This document shows, piece after piece, positions 49,301-60,432 of a DNA stretch of 64,000 nt; the first letter of the stretch is position 1, and the number at the start of each line of letters is the position of its first letter. Both the position numbers and the translations under genes were made by a program. The notes under the pieces are model-generated. The model searched no databases. It saw only the letters and a list, made by a program, of their open reading frames with translations, and was not told the origin of the DNA. Source of the stretch: Marthasterias glacialis. Lineage: Eukaryota; Echinodermata; Asteroidea; Forcipulatida; Asteriidae. The DNA lies in contig OU452230.1 of the NCBI GenBank assembly GCA_911728455.2, forward strand, positions 9,858,377-9,922,376. The letters run 5' to 3'.

Positions 49301-52300
49301 TCTCGATGACATTTGCCATCGACCAATCATTTGAAGTAATTTAGTATTGGATGAGTTCTGTGGTGGTGGTACAACCTGGAACAGAACTAACTGTGTAGGC
49401 CTGTATCCATTGGTGTTTACCGGCGTTAGATGTCCGGCCACCGAGTGATATCTTACATTGCAGAGTGGCATAGTGCACTTATCATTCAGAACAACGAGGA
49501 TGATTTTGAATGGTCATTCAGTTGGAAGGACTTAGTTCTGTGTGTAAGCATTCACCACATGATATCGTATTGCAGGCAGTGCACTTATCTATCATTCAAA
49601 ACCACAGTAGATGATTTTGAATGGTCAGCAGTATGATGGTTGACTGTGTAATGTAATGTAGCATTTACAGCATGATATCACACTACAGGCTAGCATAGTT
49701 TAACTATCATTCAAAACCATAGTTGATGATTGCGAATGGTCAGACAGTAGGGGGTTGACTATGTACTGTGTAGATGTATTTAGCCCATGACACGATATCA
49801 TATTAGAGGCATGGTGCATCTATCATTCAAAACCACAGAGGATGATACTGAATGGCCAGACATTATGAGGGTTGAATTTATTCTGTATTCTGTAATCTTG
49901 CATAAAATAATATCTATCATTCAAAACCAAGTGGATGACATTGAATAGTCAGTCAGTAGAAGGGTTGTACTTTACACGCCCAGTCGGTTTTCCCAGTCTG
50001 CGACGACTTTAACACTTACCATACATCCTTCATACCCCCTGGCATAGAACATCCAAATAGTATCATGTGGTGAGCTGTGTTCTTGTGAGCCAACGGGTCA
50101 TAGCCAACTGAAAAATAAAAGAAAGGAATAATTAGTTACATAAATATTAAATCACATTACTCAGGACCAGGGTCAAATCAAAGATGATTTAGTTGAAACT
50201 AGCGGTTGAAACTAGCGGTTACACCTAAATATTTGACAACAAATTCGTTATGTTGTCAGATTACAGTAGCACTTCCCCGTTCTAGAAGGACCCATTAGTG
50301 GTTTTTCATTGGAAAGACCGTTCGAACATGACACACACAATGTTTGTTGACCCCGTAAACGAGAACGTCTCTTGTTCTCAGATTACTAGCACTTATGGAC
50401 TAAATTTATTTAGCGACGTCAGTGTTTGGACTTCATGGACTTAGTTTTGCTTAGCGACGTCACCATTTGTTCTCCCATTTGTGGACTTTTTTTTAGATAC
50501 GTCCCCATGTGGTTCGTACACGGTTGTTTATAAATAATGGTTATTTATAACAATTTGTTACATACAAATAGTGGTTATATACCACTAATGGTTATTTATA
50601 AATAAAGTTATATATAAATAATGGTTATATACACATAATGGTTATTTGTAAATAATGGTTATAGATTATACAGATAATGGTTATTTATAAACAATTATTG
50701 TATATAAATAATGTTTATATATAAATAATGGTTATATATACAAATAATGCTTATTGTAAATAATGCTTATAAATAATGGTTATTTATAAATAATTGTGAT
50801 ACATAAATAGTGGTTGTGTATAAGAAATGGTTATATACAAAACGTGCTCATTTTTAAGTAATTGTTGTTTGTAAATAATGGTTAAAAAAATTGTTATTTA
50901 TAAATAATGTTTATATATCAATAATGGTTACATATTTACAATGGTAGTTTATAAATAATGGTTTTCCACCCGGGAGGAAAATGCGTGTGAATTTGTTTCA
51001 CATGACTCGGGAAAGTACTGAGTATACAGTGCTGAACACACATCGGTGTATGGGTAAAATTACAAACAATAATGGCTTATCTATAAATTATGGTTACAAT
51101 GGTTAGTTATAAATAATGTTTATATATAAATTAAGGTATAAATAGTGATTAGTTGTTTATAAGAAGGGGGATGTTTAATTTAAATTTGTACTTCTTGGGC
51201 TGTCTTTTTTGGCCCAATGGCTGCTGATATCATGAGATCGAAAAAACATCGTTAATGAATGGTTCGATAGATCAAATGAAAATGGCTGGTTATGCCACTG
51301 GTAGGGTTAGGGTAGGGGCTTATAGGGTCTAAGGCTAAAATGGGTTGGAGTTATACGACCTTCAAAAAGTTTTTAACAATGGTTATGATTAAATCAGTTG
51401 CAGTTTTTTTTTCTCTCATTCCAGTCAGGGACCACCTAATTGCGTAGACCCGAGCGTCCTAACAAAATTATTCAAGAAGGCAAATGAATTGTGTGACTTT
51501 AATTTTCCCTTTAATTGCTTTAACTTGAGGCGGCGGGGATCAGACGAGATCAATGTCCGACGTACGTCAAATGATGTTTTTTGTCTCTCATCATAACCGA
51601 TGGCGGGCCCTTAATTCCGCCTGCTGATTCATTTGATTCCACATGACCGACTTCACGCTTGTCTCAATAATTTACTACGTGTATGGGTCTCTTTCGTCGG
51701 CTCGTTGTATCGTTCCATCAGACGGGTCACCCCCTGTCTGGCAACAAGGGCATGCATCCAAGAAAGAGTTTTTCTGCCCCATAAGACGGCAATGCGACGC
51801 CATGGTGACTACGTCATGGGTCGTCTAATATGAGTGACGTTTTGTTTTGTGGTTTCCTCGTTAACTGAAGTATTATTGTAATGAAACGACAGTATAACTT
51901 TCTTCATCCACTTAAACTAAACTTGTCTTCTCGGTTCATTCTTTTGAAATCATGGTAAAATGTTCAAGCATGAAAGTTGTAGTAACGGTAGGCCTACGCC
52001 AACTCGTGTTTTCCCACAGAGAATTTAATACCATGAATCTTCAGACAAAATGCTGCTCCACATCTCGTGACGAAATCAAATTGAGGGAATCCCACCCTAT
52101 GACTGAATTTCAAGGGAATCCATAACGTCAAGAGGCGCACAAAACATAACTTGACACCGTATCTGAGCCTGAATTTTGACCAAGATTTGGAGGAGTTTTG
52201 GCTGTTTAAGCAATGCCTACGCAGTTTTTAAGATATATTCGTTCGCATTTCATCTATACAAGCAGTGCAGTTGACATTGTTTCAATTTAGCCTATATTGT

Positions 52301-55300
52301 TACTTTGAAGAAAAATGAGTGGAGTACAAGAGATCTGTACATGTATTGCATTGGCGTATTCTTATAAGGGCATTTTCAATTCTGTGAGAGAAGATTGAAA
52401 TGAGTTTAGTGTTCGAGCAATTCATATAAATATTCCGGCACAACCCTCCCCCTTATTAAAGAATGACTTAATAGGTGAGGGTGAATGTTGTTAACGATAA
52501 TCAATACAATTCCCGCCGTAGACCAAAAGCAATCAACATGAAATAACCACGGGCTGTATTAAATTTTTATAAAAGGGTAGCATTATAAGAATCACGTTCA
52601 AATACAAAGCATCTAGTAAGATGCTCTTTCTTCTGATGGACTTTGCTCAACGGCAGTTCTCCACGAGTTATCGGAGGGAAAACACGCAACACGCATTCCT
52701 TATTCAAAATCAAAATGGCTGCGGGGACAGACGTGTGGGTTGTTGTATGGCGTCCTCGGGCATGAATTATGGGTTCAAAGATTGCCATTTGGTTCGGTCG
52801 TGCAGCACGTATTCCACAACTAGTAAATTGATCACTATATTGGATGGTAACGTCTTTGAGTTCTGTACGTCGGTACCCACGGGGTGGGGTGGGGGGTGCT
52901 GTATGTCCGTTCCCGCGTAATGGCGAACAGTGAAGCGTGGAAACTCCATTAGTCATGTTTCAATGCGCACGGGAATTTACCATGTGATGGAGTATATCTT
53001 AATTCATTTCAACATGACCATGTATATCAGTGCAATACAAGCGATGGTCTGAGTACCACATTCTATTAAGTATTATGTACCGCAATTTTATTACAGCGTT
53101 TATTAGTTTGTATTACTGCTCTAATTTCAATCCTGTACAATGTAAAAACCCATGCCGTCAATACTTGATGGGTTCACGTTCGCTTATTGCACACATAATG
53201 CGCCTCTGAGACTGTGTACTAGTTTGCAAACTAGACCGACAGCCCAGAGTCCTGTATTCGCGTAAGTAACAATACCATGTTAGCCTTCCTGTAACACCCC
53301 CTATTTGCAAAGACAGTAATTTTCATTCCAAAGACACGATTGTGCGTGTCTGGTTAAATTGATGTTAATGTAGGAAAACAAAACAAGATGGCCCCTACCC
53401 GGCTGGCAACGTTGTTTCTGTCATGAACTTAAATTGTGCGTGTCTGGTTAAATATTGATGTTAATGGAGGAAAACAAAACAAGATGGCCCCCTACCCGGC
53501 TGGCAACGTTGTTTCTGTCATGAACTTGAAATAAATCGTTGTCAGGCTCACTGATACATAAATTTGTCAAACCCATCCGTAATAATACAGCCATGTGAAA
53601 TAAAAAAATAATAATAATAACAATCAACACAAACAAAAGAATAAAATTCAACGTTGAGTTTAACAAAACTCGCTGCAGGCTAGCACTAAAACCTCAATTT
53701 CTATAGATAGTGTTTTCTGTTCAGGGATTGCTTGCTCATTTTTTGTTTGCGTAGCAACACTAAGTGCATCGTCTTTTATTCAGTGATTCATTTAAGGTTG
53801 TCATAGCAACGGTGGACAATCTAAATTGCCGTAATTTACAAAGCTTGGGATCATGCGGATACGTTGAGTTTTTACTAACATAAGGTAAGCTTTACAGCCT
53901 CTACCTGATGTTTTTTGTTTTCTAGTGTTTTGTTGGGGGGGGGGGGTGTAATCTATGAAATTACTGGTTAGAGGCTCTGAGTGTGTAATGCTATTAAGAC
54001 AGTAAAGGCCCATTGGTAAGACGTTAATGCCCAAATTTACTCAAAATTGAACGAGTTTTATAGCTTACAATAATTGAACAGGTTGTTCTTGTAATCCCAA
54101 TTTGATATTAAAGATGCTTTCTGCCCCCAGAAATGAGATGCAGTCAAGTCAAAATTTTCCCCTTTGTACACAATTAAAAGCAACCTAAAAATTTGGAATG
54201 AAAATCTTAACTGGCAATTGGAAAATAAATTGAAAGAGATGAGACGGTAATAGTGGGGGGGGGGGGAATAAAACTGAAACACGAGTAACAATAGACTGGG
54301 AAAAGAAAAGAGGGTTAAAAAACAAACAAATGATTTTCGCAATATTCTTAATGGAGTGGAGAACAAAGCGAGTGCAGTAAAACAAATTGCCCAAATTAAA
54401 ACGAGTTGTCGTTTGGAGTCAATCAATACATCCAGCCTTGTATTCCAAGTATCGAAGACGACAAAATAAATATTGATGTCAGGGTACAGTTTGGTTTTGA
54501 ATGAATGTTGAACTCCCATGATCTAATTGACATAGAATTACTCATACACAGAGAAGGCACTCAGACCTAGTATTACAGTGATTCAAGATGTGATTACTAG
54601 CAAACAATGGCGGACGTTCGTTTCGCCCCACACGCACGTCAAGCTACTTCGTCTCGGTCATCAATTTAACATCTCGTAATCGTCGTGTTCAAAGCAATGT
54701 CCCGCCACATCAATTATAGTTTCCCTTTTTTCTTAATTGATGAGGTACGACAAGCTCGTATCGCTATACAACAAGAGCCGTGCCTTCAGGGGAATGATAG
54801 TTATGGTGCTAAAGATAATGGTTCACCAACGGTCAGTGGAAGACAGCACATCAATGTAAACTATGGAATTAACATAATTCAATTTTATTTAGCGTGGAAA
54901 CATGCACTTGCTCAGCTCTTGCAATAATTTAACACACTAGACCTACCATGATGTTATGAATGTTTCATATTTCTCTTTGTTAACTTTTTTAATGCAAAAT
55001 AGCCAACAATATGGGAGATCATTACATCCGTATACGTGGGCGTCTCAATTACATTGGGTATTAACAGCAAGCATTCGTTCTCTCGACGATGCGTGACGTT
55101 GGTGACCGATCCCAATTTCTCCCAGGTCATTACAAGACACTGTGATGCTCGATAAGATTCCGTTTGAGCGTCCCAAAACTTCTCACTCATGATGGAATAT
55201 AAACACATTTTTATGTTATTTACTGCATGATCGCAGAAATGACATTTCCCTTAAATTCGCTTCTAAATTGTTTGTTTCTGACGTGTTTCGTCAATGGTTA

Positions 55301-57478
55301 TCCCAACCGAGAAGATGTAGCGTGCAATATGAATTAAGAAATGGCAGCAACCTTTCCAAAATCAAATGCAAAACAAACAGATACAAAAATAGTCCAATAC
55401 CTTATTTTGGAAAATCTTTTGAACCACAAATAGTGTTTTCTGTATGTATTGTGTATTATCTACGTAATATTTTTAACATTGTTTTCTATATGATATTTTT
55501 TAAATATTAATATTTTAAAATATTTTAAAGATGTACAGCTCAGTATTTCTTTAACTTGTGAGCTTTGCAGCAATTTCGTCCCTGGGCTACAAATGAATGC
55601 ATTGTTTTTAATAAACCAGAAATAATAATAATAATATCTATATAAATATTTACTTGATATTTTCCTTTTAAGATTATGCACTATGGGAGGCCTGCAGCTT
55701 CGGTATTAGTGAAAACGACCGACCGCAGCAAATAGCGAGCCAGGCTAGCCCCTCACGTTTGACTTGGGATAGAGGAAATGCCAAATCACGACCGTCAACA
55801 TATGAGTATTATCTTACCGATTGAAACAGGGATGTCATCAGACAGTGGCATGGAATAGCAGTAATATGTATCCGGCTGCAAGAAAACACAACAACACTGG
55901 AATATTAAATTCTTGTTCTGTAAACGCTTGTAAAATATTGTAGTTAGTTTGTAGTTGATACGTGGTTCATATTGTGGTTCCTACTGTAAAACATTTGTAA
56001 GTGTCAAGGACGTGACCCAACATAATGATACATGAAACAACAAGCTTGTGAAAGTTTAAGCTCAATCGGTCATCGGAGTCACGAGCAAAGAGTGAATACT
56101 TAATAATGCATTATAATGTTTTCACTGTTTTCAAATATCGGGTTTGGATTCGTGAGATCGAAACAATTTGTTTTGCCTATTTCGCAATTTCGGCATTTCA
56201 GGCAAAAATATTTCGGAGGATTTTTTCCACCATGACAATCTGTATACCATGTAAGTTGTGTGAAAATTTGGGACCGTTTATATTTTCAGTCTTACCAATT
56301 TTGTGGACACCATTATAGAGGACCTGTTAAACTGTGTTTGAAATGTCTCTTTTTCTATTAGCCAAAAAGAAAGTGACCAGTAACGGTGGTCGAAGAGCAA
56401 ATACAGCCCACAACACACCCCACTCGGGTGCAATGCGCCAGCATTTAGTGTTAAATTACTATTAATGTAGTCTGACATCAAAGAAACGGTGGTATTGGTG
56501 TGGAATGATCAGACACGCTGCTAATTATGTTGTCATTCGAGTGGTCTGAAGCGATTACATTCAGTTTGTTTATCAAACACAAACACTCCCACGGTGTGGG
56601 AATAAGGTCTTAATAAATGCTCGAAACAAGTGGTTATTGAAAGAGACTGTTGAGATTATGTAAATGTGGAGTGTAGACCCTCAGTTTAATCAAATTGAAG
56701 AGATATTGACCAACATATTTAATCTGGTGGATAGTTCAAGGCACTAGCTGTCCAAGGCCACATTTTGAGGTAATAATGTCTGGTCTTGTGTGTGTAAAAT
56801 GGACATAAGTGATTGTTAAAAAAACAAAATCACCATTTGGCCTGCAATTTAAACATTATTGTTTTCAAAAACAGGTAGGCTGACTTTGCATTTCTCTTGA
56901 AATACCATCGAAGACTGTGTTCATTTAATGAATTTCGTGGAATGTCATAATCATTAACATATTATAACATTATTGACAGGGTTATTGAGTTTTTGGAGGT
57001 ATTTGGTTGTATTTTGTTCTCAAGGATCAGTAAAAAAAATAGTAATAATAATAAGTAGTGCATTTGAGATGAGTATAAAAATAAGTAAATAAACTCATGG
57101 TTGGACAGTTTCAAATGTAGTTAAATTCACACTGTTGTGTCCTATGAAGAAATTGGATCAAAGTACACGGGATAATAGAATAAAACAGCATGAAAATAAT
57201 GATGAAGTGTCGTAGAGGGGAAATGATATCGCACAGCGTGCTCAGCTCACCTTAGGAGGGCGAACTCCCGGCATGGTCAGGTTTACATCAAATAATCCAT
57301 TCTCATCGACAAACGGGATTTCCTCCTCTGGTGACGAGGATGGGTCGAAAAACTCCGGATTGTCTCCGTAAAGACCGTAGAAATAATCCAAATCTGGGTA
57401 GACTCCCCAGCCGTGGACGGCCACCGCGAGCAAGGAGAAAACGAGAGACGCGCGAATAAAATTCAAGTCCGCCATCAT
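37385..57478 (-). CDS. PHM: peptidylglycine alpha-hydroxylating monooxygenase, single-domain
   Basis: Copper- and ascorbate-dependent enzyme that hydroxylates the C-terminal glycine of secreted peptides, the first step of neuropeptide amidation in the secretory pathway. Coding exons in transcript order: 57478-57251, 55875-55818, 50107-50020, 48517-48411, 46339-46256, 45650-45602, 44883-44816, 43289-43209, 42257-42181, 41462-41409, 40083-40034, 37556-37385. All are GT-AG with joining phases; the product is 371 aa. Residues 1-23 form a signal peptide (hydrophobic ASLVFSLLAVAVHG). By family alignment the CuH ligands are H108, H109 (NTAHHMILFGC) and H180 (LQVHY), and the CuM ligands are H250, H252 (YRVHTHKLG) and M322 (DEMCN). 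Other landmarks are YYCYSMPLSDD, WNCGEM, ILYAWAMDAPP and VSGYRIRDDEWEEIGKRNPQ. The stop follows soon after the PHM core, so there is no PAL lyase domain, transmembrane segment or cytosolic tail, as in insect PHM. Two adjacent ATGs (57478, 57475) are possible starts. Confidence 0.95.
38664..38706. repeat. perfect 21-bp-arm palindrome
   Basis: The arms (left AACCATAGAGCAAGGAACAG plus A) are exact reverse complements around a single C. It lies in the last PHM intron. Such a long perfect palindrome can extrude as a cruciform or derive from a tiny foldback element. Confidence 0.8.
39026..39047. repeat. (GT)n microsatellite
   Basis: An uninterrupted run of about ten GT units in the last PHM intron, flanked by 'ggactctg' and 'gactccgtgcatcc' words that also recur locally. 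Confidence 0.85.
39211..39436. mobile_element. hAT-like MITE candidate
   Basis: The left end CAGGGGCGGATCCAGG is an end sequence common among animal hAT elements. The right end, reverse-complemented, reads CAAGCGCAGATCCAGGGTG, its diverged match. No convincing 8-bp target duplication was seen. It lies in the last PHM intron. Confidence 0.5.
39542..39994. repeat. inverted-repeat element, family C copy 1
   Basis: The left end 'gaccattccattaagccctg' and the right end 'ggcggggcttaatggattgg' are inverted copies. Next to them are 'ctactaagg' and its partner 'ctaaggtag'. A diverged relative is at 41078-41295, and a fragment lies near 1284-1327. Non-coding, last PHM intron. Confidence 0.6.
40273..40725. 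mobile_element. two-tier inverted-repeat MITE, copy 2
   Basis: It has the same terminal repeats as 12636-13129 (AGCCATTTGTGAGTTAGATT) and the same inner pair: gagacagttgct near 40529, and gacatagcaactgtctc near 40622. A third hairpin inside it (arms 'accgcagctatggccgc', about 40362-40377 and 40476-40493) is absent from copy 1, so it may be a secondary insertion. PHM intron 11. Confidence 0.65.
41078..41295. repeat. inverted-repeat element, family C copy 2
   Basis: It shares 'actgaccaatcacaacgtt', 'aaggccaacactttcaaata', 'gttgctaggcagttgctatg' and 'ggac' words, in order, with 39542-39994. It is shorter and more diverged. PHM intron 10. Confidence 0.5.
45908..46232. mobile_element. TTAA-flanked MITE next to a PHM splice donor
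   Basis: TTAA stands at 45904-45907 and 46233-46236. The left end is AGCCCCTGGTCAACATTGGT; the right end, reverse-complemented, is GACCCAACTCAACATTGGT. The right TTAA lies 19 bp from the last base of PHM exon 5 (46256), on the intron side. The end 'CATTGGTAA' resembles the end of the MITE at 15646-16033. Confidence 0.6.
46511..47508. mobile_element. foldback element with minisatellite arms
   Basis: Three nested inverted layers are visible. The outer TIRs are at 46511-46564 and 47455-47508 (sharing 'gaattctatctctgccattt' and 'gtcgcatgta'). Next are arms of a 21-bp tandem repeat (cgcattgtcgcgtcgtgccg plus t), about 10 units on the left (46565-46763) and, inverted, about 27 on the right (46844-47420). 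The core is a perfect 25-bp inverted pair at 46764-46788 and 46819-46843. The design matches foldback transposons (Drosophila FB, sea urchin TU). It lies in PHM intron 4. Open frames across it are translations of the 21-bp repeat, not genes. Confidence 0.8.
47874..48181. repeat. 22-bp GC-rich minisatellite
   Basis: About 14 degenerate copies of a unit like 'agataattatgtggcggccg' plus 'cc' occur here, many containing the palindrome GCGGCCGC. There are no unique spacers between units, so it is a VNTR and not a CRISPR array. It lies between the foldback element and PHM exon 4. Confidence 0.85.
49436..49975 (+). repeat. ~116-bp tandem repeat, locus B
   Basis: About four to five head-to-tail units carry 'cattcaccacatgatatc', 'catagtttaactatcattca', 'aaaccacag' and 'gaatggtcagacagta', at roughly 115-117-bp spacing. 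It is the same family as 25138-25435. The array ends about 45 bp before PHM exon 3. Confidence 0.75.
50520..51150. repeat. AT-rich minisatellite
   Basis: Dozens of degenerate copies of a 15-20-bp unit based on 'ataaataatggttatatat', interrupted near 50968-51060 by unrelated sequence. It lies in PHM intron 2 and has no coding potential. Confidence 0.8.
53341..53528. repeat. 94-bp tandem duplication
   Basis: The segment starting 'tgtgcgtgtctggttaaat' at 53341 recurs at 53435 with only a few differences, through 'gttgtttctgtcatgaactt'. It is a simple recent duplication in PHM intron 2. Confidence 0.9.
55988..56290. repeat. diverged interspersed repeat, copy 2
   Basis: It matches 7287-7600 in word order ('gtgacccaacat', 'tttaagctcaatcggtcat', 'ttttcaaatatcggg', 'aaaatatttcgg', 'caccatgacaatctgtatac'). 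Located in PHM intron 1. Confidence 0.5.
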
Positions 57479-57743
57479 TGCAACTAATAAGACTGTTCTA
57501 TTCAAAGGGTTGACGCTGGCCCAAGATATTATAAACAGGTCGATTGTGTACGTCACATACGCGTTGAGAAAACACACTTCTACATACAGTCTATGCAACG
57601 GTTAGTACATAGGGCCCACGCGGACGACATCATCAGTGGGGGAAATTCTGATCGGGCAGCCACTGTGCCACAAACATCGAATAGCTTGGCTACAGCTACG
57701 CCTCATCAGCTCCTGGCATCATCGTCAAACGTCAGTCGTTTCT
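57479..57743. promoter_or_regulatory. PHM upstream region
   Basis: The 265 bp upstream of the PHM start should contain its 5' UTR and promoter, and possibly a divergent promoter. An X-box-like palindrome (GTTTCTATGGTGAC) lies at the far edge, 57738-57751. No TATA box was recognised. Transcription starts are unknown. Confidence 0.4.
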
Positions 57744-57842
57744 ATGGTGACAAGCGTTGAAGAAATCCTAGAGGAGAACATACAGCAGTGGTTGTGGAGA
57801 AAGTCGGACGCAATTGTCGTGCTACCACGTGTCGCTTTTGCC
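57744..57842 (+). CDS. candidate first exon of a divergent gene
   Basis: ATG at 57744 opens 33 codons (MVTSVEEILEENIQQWLWRK...) that run into a possible splice donor, GCC|GTACGT. The peptide is amphipathic and balanced in composition, and coding looks plausible. I do not recognise the family and found no partner exon before 64000. The frame is also open upstream to 57636. It overlaps an X-box-like motif, which argues against this exact start. Confidence 0.2.
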
Positions 57843-59825
57843 GTACGTCGTCATTGTTGTCAGTTTGGTGCTTTTGTTTTCGGTAGCGGTCCATATTTTT
57901 GCGCCCTTAATTTACTTTCGGTGTTTTTTCGGCACGTTTTCTCGGCATTGCTTTACTTTTATCTGATAGTTAGAATGGTACAATAAATATTTTGTCTCAC
58001 TTTGCGATTACTTTTTTTCGCATTGCAACTTTTATGTTGCCTTTTCCTAGCAGTTTGTTCCGCTCTTATTTTCGTTATTCTTATTCTTTTTCAATAAACT
58101 GAATTCGTTATCAATGCAGCTGACACAAACAAACATATTATACACACGGACATTTTTTATTAGAATTTCATTGTTCAAACATTTTATTTCATAACATATG
58201 TTTGAATTCTACACATCAACCTTCTAAAACATTTGTTAGTATTTTCCAGATTTTGTTCCTGAACCAACCAAATGATCGAATAAGCTCGAAATATTTACAG
58301 ATACATATTTTATACTTTCGTTTATTGCCCTGCCTCCGTTAAGAAACATAATTTAAATATTAAGTTAAATACATTCTTATAGAGGAAGCCATACAGCATT
58401 GATGATCATTTAGAATGTATTTTACAAATTTTAAAACTTACAATAAAACATGTACAAAGAAGATAAACATAACAAAGCATCAAAACATTGCACAATTAAA
58501 TCACAAAGGCAGTGAAAGAAAATTAAAATCCCCCCGTAAACATTAAAATTGCACAAGCATGAAATAATGACCAAAAATATTTTATAAGTTTAATAAAAAA
58601 AATGAAAATAAAAATGAGCAACCCTTCCCTCCCTATCTAACTTTCATTAAAAACCAGGCAAATCTTTATCCACAAACAAAACATTTACTGTTTTGTGCTT
58701 CGTCGATCTTTTTGTTTAAGGTTTGAATTTACATTTGCTATACTTGCAAATACCAACTGGCCAATGACCAATGACCACTAAGCTGATGAACCACCCCCTC
58801 TACCAGCTCGACCCGCCACCAAAAGTTATCAATTTAACACACCAAACACCAACAACTTTAAACAATCCAACATTTTCTAAAAGTTCACACGAACACCACT
58901 TTCTTGAACATGGCTATTCTTAACAGTGAACAATATTTTTAGAATTTACTTTTTGCACGACTCATGTTTTTGGTCAAAATGTTAATCTTGTTTTAAGTTT
59001 GCTACAATAGCACTTCCAAACAAAGTCAAACACTCCACCAGATAAACGTTTTCAACAATGAAATAGACCTAAGCTAACATTGATGTTACCTTTGCTTTTT
59101 TATAACTAGAATATTAATGAGTTACAAATTACTACAAGTTAAATTCGGCAGCGTGAAAAATAATAGTCCAGCAGTCAGAAGATGAACCATGTCTTGTCGG
59201 ATATTTAGTGTCTTTTTAAATACTCGCATCAAGAAGACCACATACGCTTCAGGAATAATATTCTTGAAGAGGATGAGGTCTTCTAGATACAAATATTTAG
59301 ACTGGTTCCCTGTAAAAAGATTCCCTGTCGACTCTTGTTAAAAATCTTAGGTCAGGCATCATCCAAAGCTAAACATAGATTGTGACGCAACATATGTAAA
59401 TATTCATTACTTGTCACCAACGATGGACGAGCTTCGTTTACTTAAAAAAAGCCTGGGATAATCAGTTTGTAAAAATGTTACAAATATATCCAAATTTAGT
59501 GTTGAATTTGTTGGGGAAAATAACGAGAAAAAAAAAACGATAATGGGATGTGTCTGCAAATTTGTTAAAATTTTTATCAACAAAAAAATGTCCGACCATC
59601 AACGACACTGTCCGAATGTTGGCAACGAGTTCGGAGCATTTGGGATATTTTCGGGAAAAGGAGGAATTCCTCCTTTTTTGTCACGTGACATTTGGGTGAT
59701 ACCGGACCCTTAAATCGACAGAGAATAGTCGGAGACTTTTGGGTCTGGGAACCAGACTAGCAGACATGTACGAAAGCCCAATATTGTAGAGGGCGCTGTT
59801 GTATAAACTGCCCTGAGGCACAATA

Positions 59826-60246
59826 ATGGAATACTAATTCGTTATAACGAATTATTGATTCGTCTTTACGAATTAGTAATTCGTAATAACGAATTAATTT
59901 CCCGCTGATAAAATATACTTTTGTGGCACGATTGGGCTTTCGTGAATTCATCGAACGGTTATACTATGAATTCATCAAACGGTTATACTATATGAATTCA
60001 TCGAACGGATAATGTCTTGAATGTCTTTCTAATGTCCGCCGGCTACGTTCAAAGATTAAAAATGGCCTAAACTCCCTCAAAAGTTGCAGTCGTACGACAC
60101 ACGACACAAGCACGTCTGCCTCGTCTATTCTAGTTCGGGCACATTCGTAGTTTCTACTACGAATTACTCATTCGTAATAACGAATGAGTAATTCGTAATG
60201 ACGAATGAGTAATTCGTAATAACGAATTAATTTCCCGCTGATAAAT
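59826..60246. repeat. ATTCGTAATAACGAAT palindrome clusters
   Basis: Two clusters (59831-59912 and 60157-60246) contain repeated palindromes such as TTCGTAATAACGAA and AATTCGTTATAACGAATT. Both end in the same longer phrase, 'aacgaattaatttcccgctg' plus 'ataaa'. Between them, 'aattcatcgaacggttatac' is repeated about three times (59943-60010). Confidence 0.75.
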
Positions 60247-60432
60247 AATAATCTGATCCACCCATTGGCAGTACAAACAATCATTCAGGTTGGCAAATTC
60301 TTGTCCTGAGTATACAATGGAACACAATACAGTCGCTCCAACACCCAAGAACATTTTAAGCTTCAAAACACCAACTGCAGAGGGAGCTATTAATGTTTTA
60401 TGGATGACTAAGAAAGTAGACTACATTAAAAA

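Noticed and set aside
52567-52956. 129-codon minus-strand open frame in PHM intron 2
   Set aside because: No recognisable domain, no splice context, and an overlapping 99-codon frame on the other strand; probably chance.
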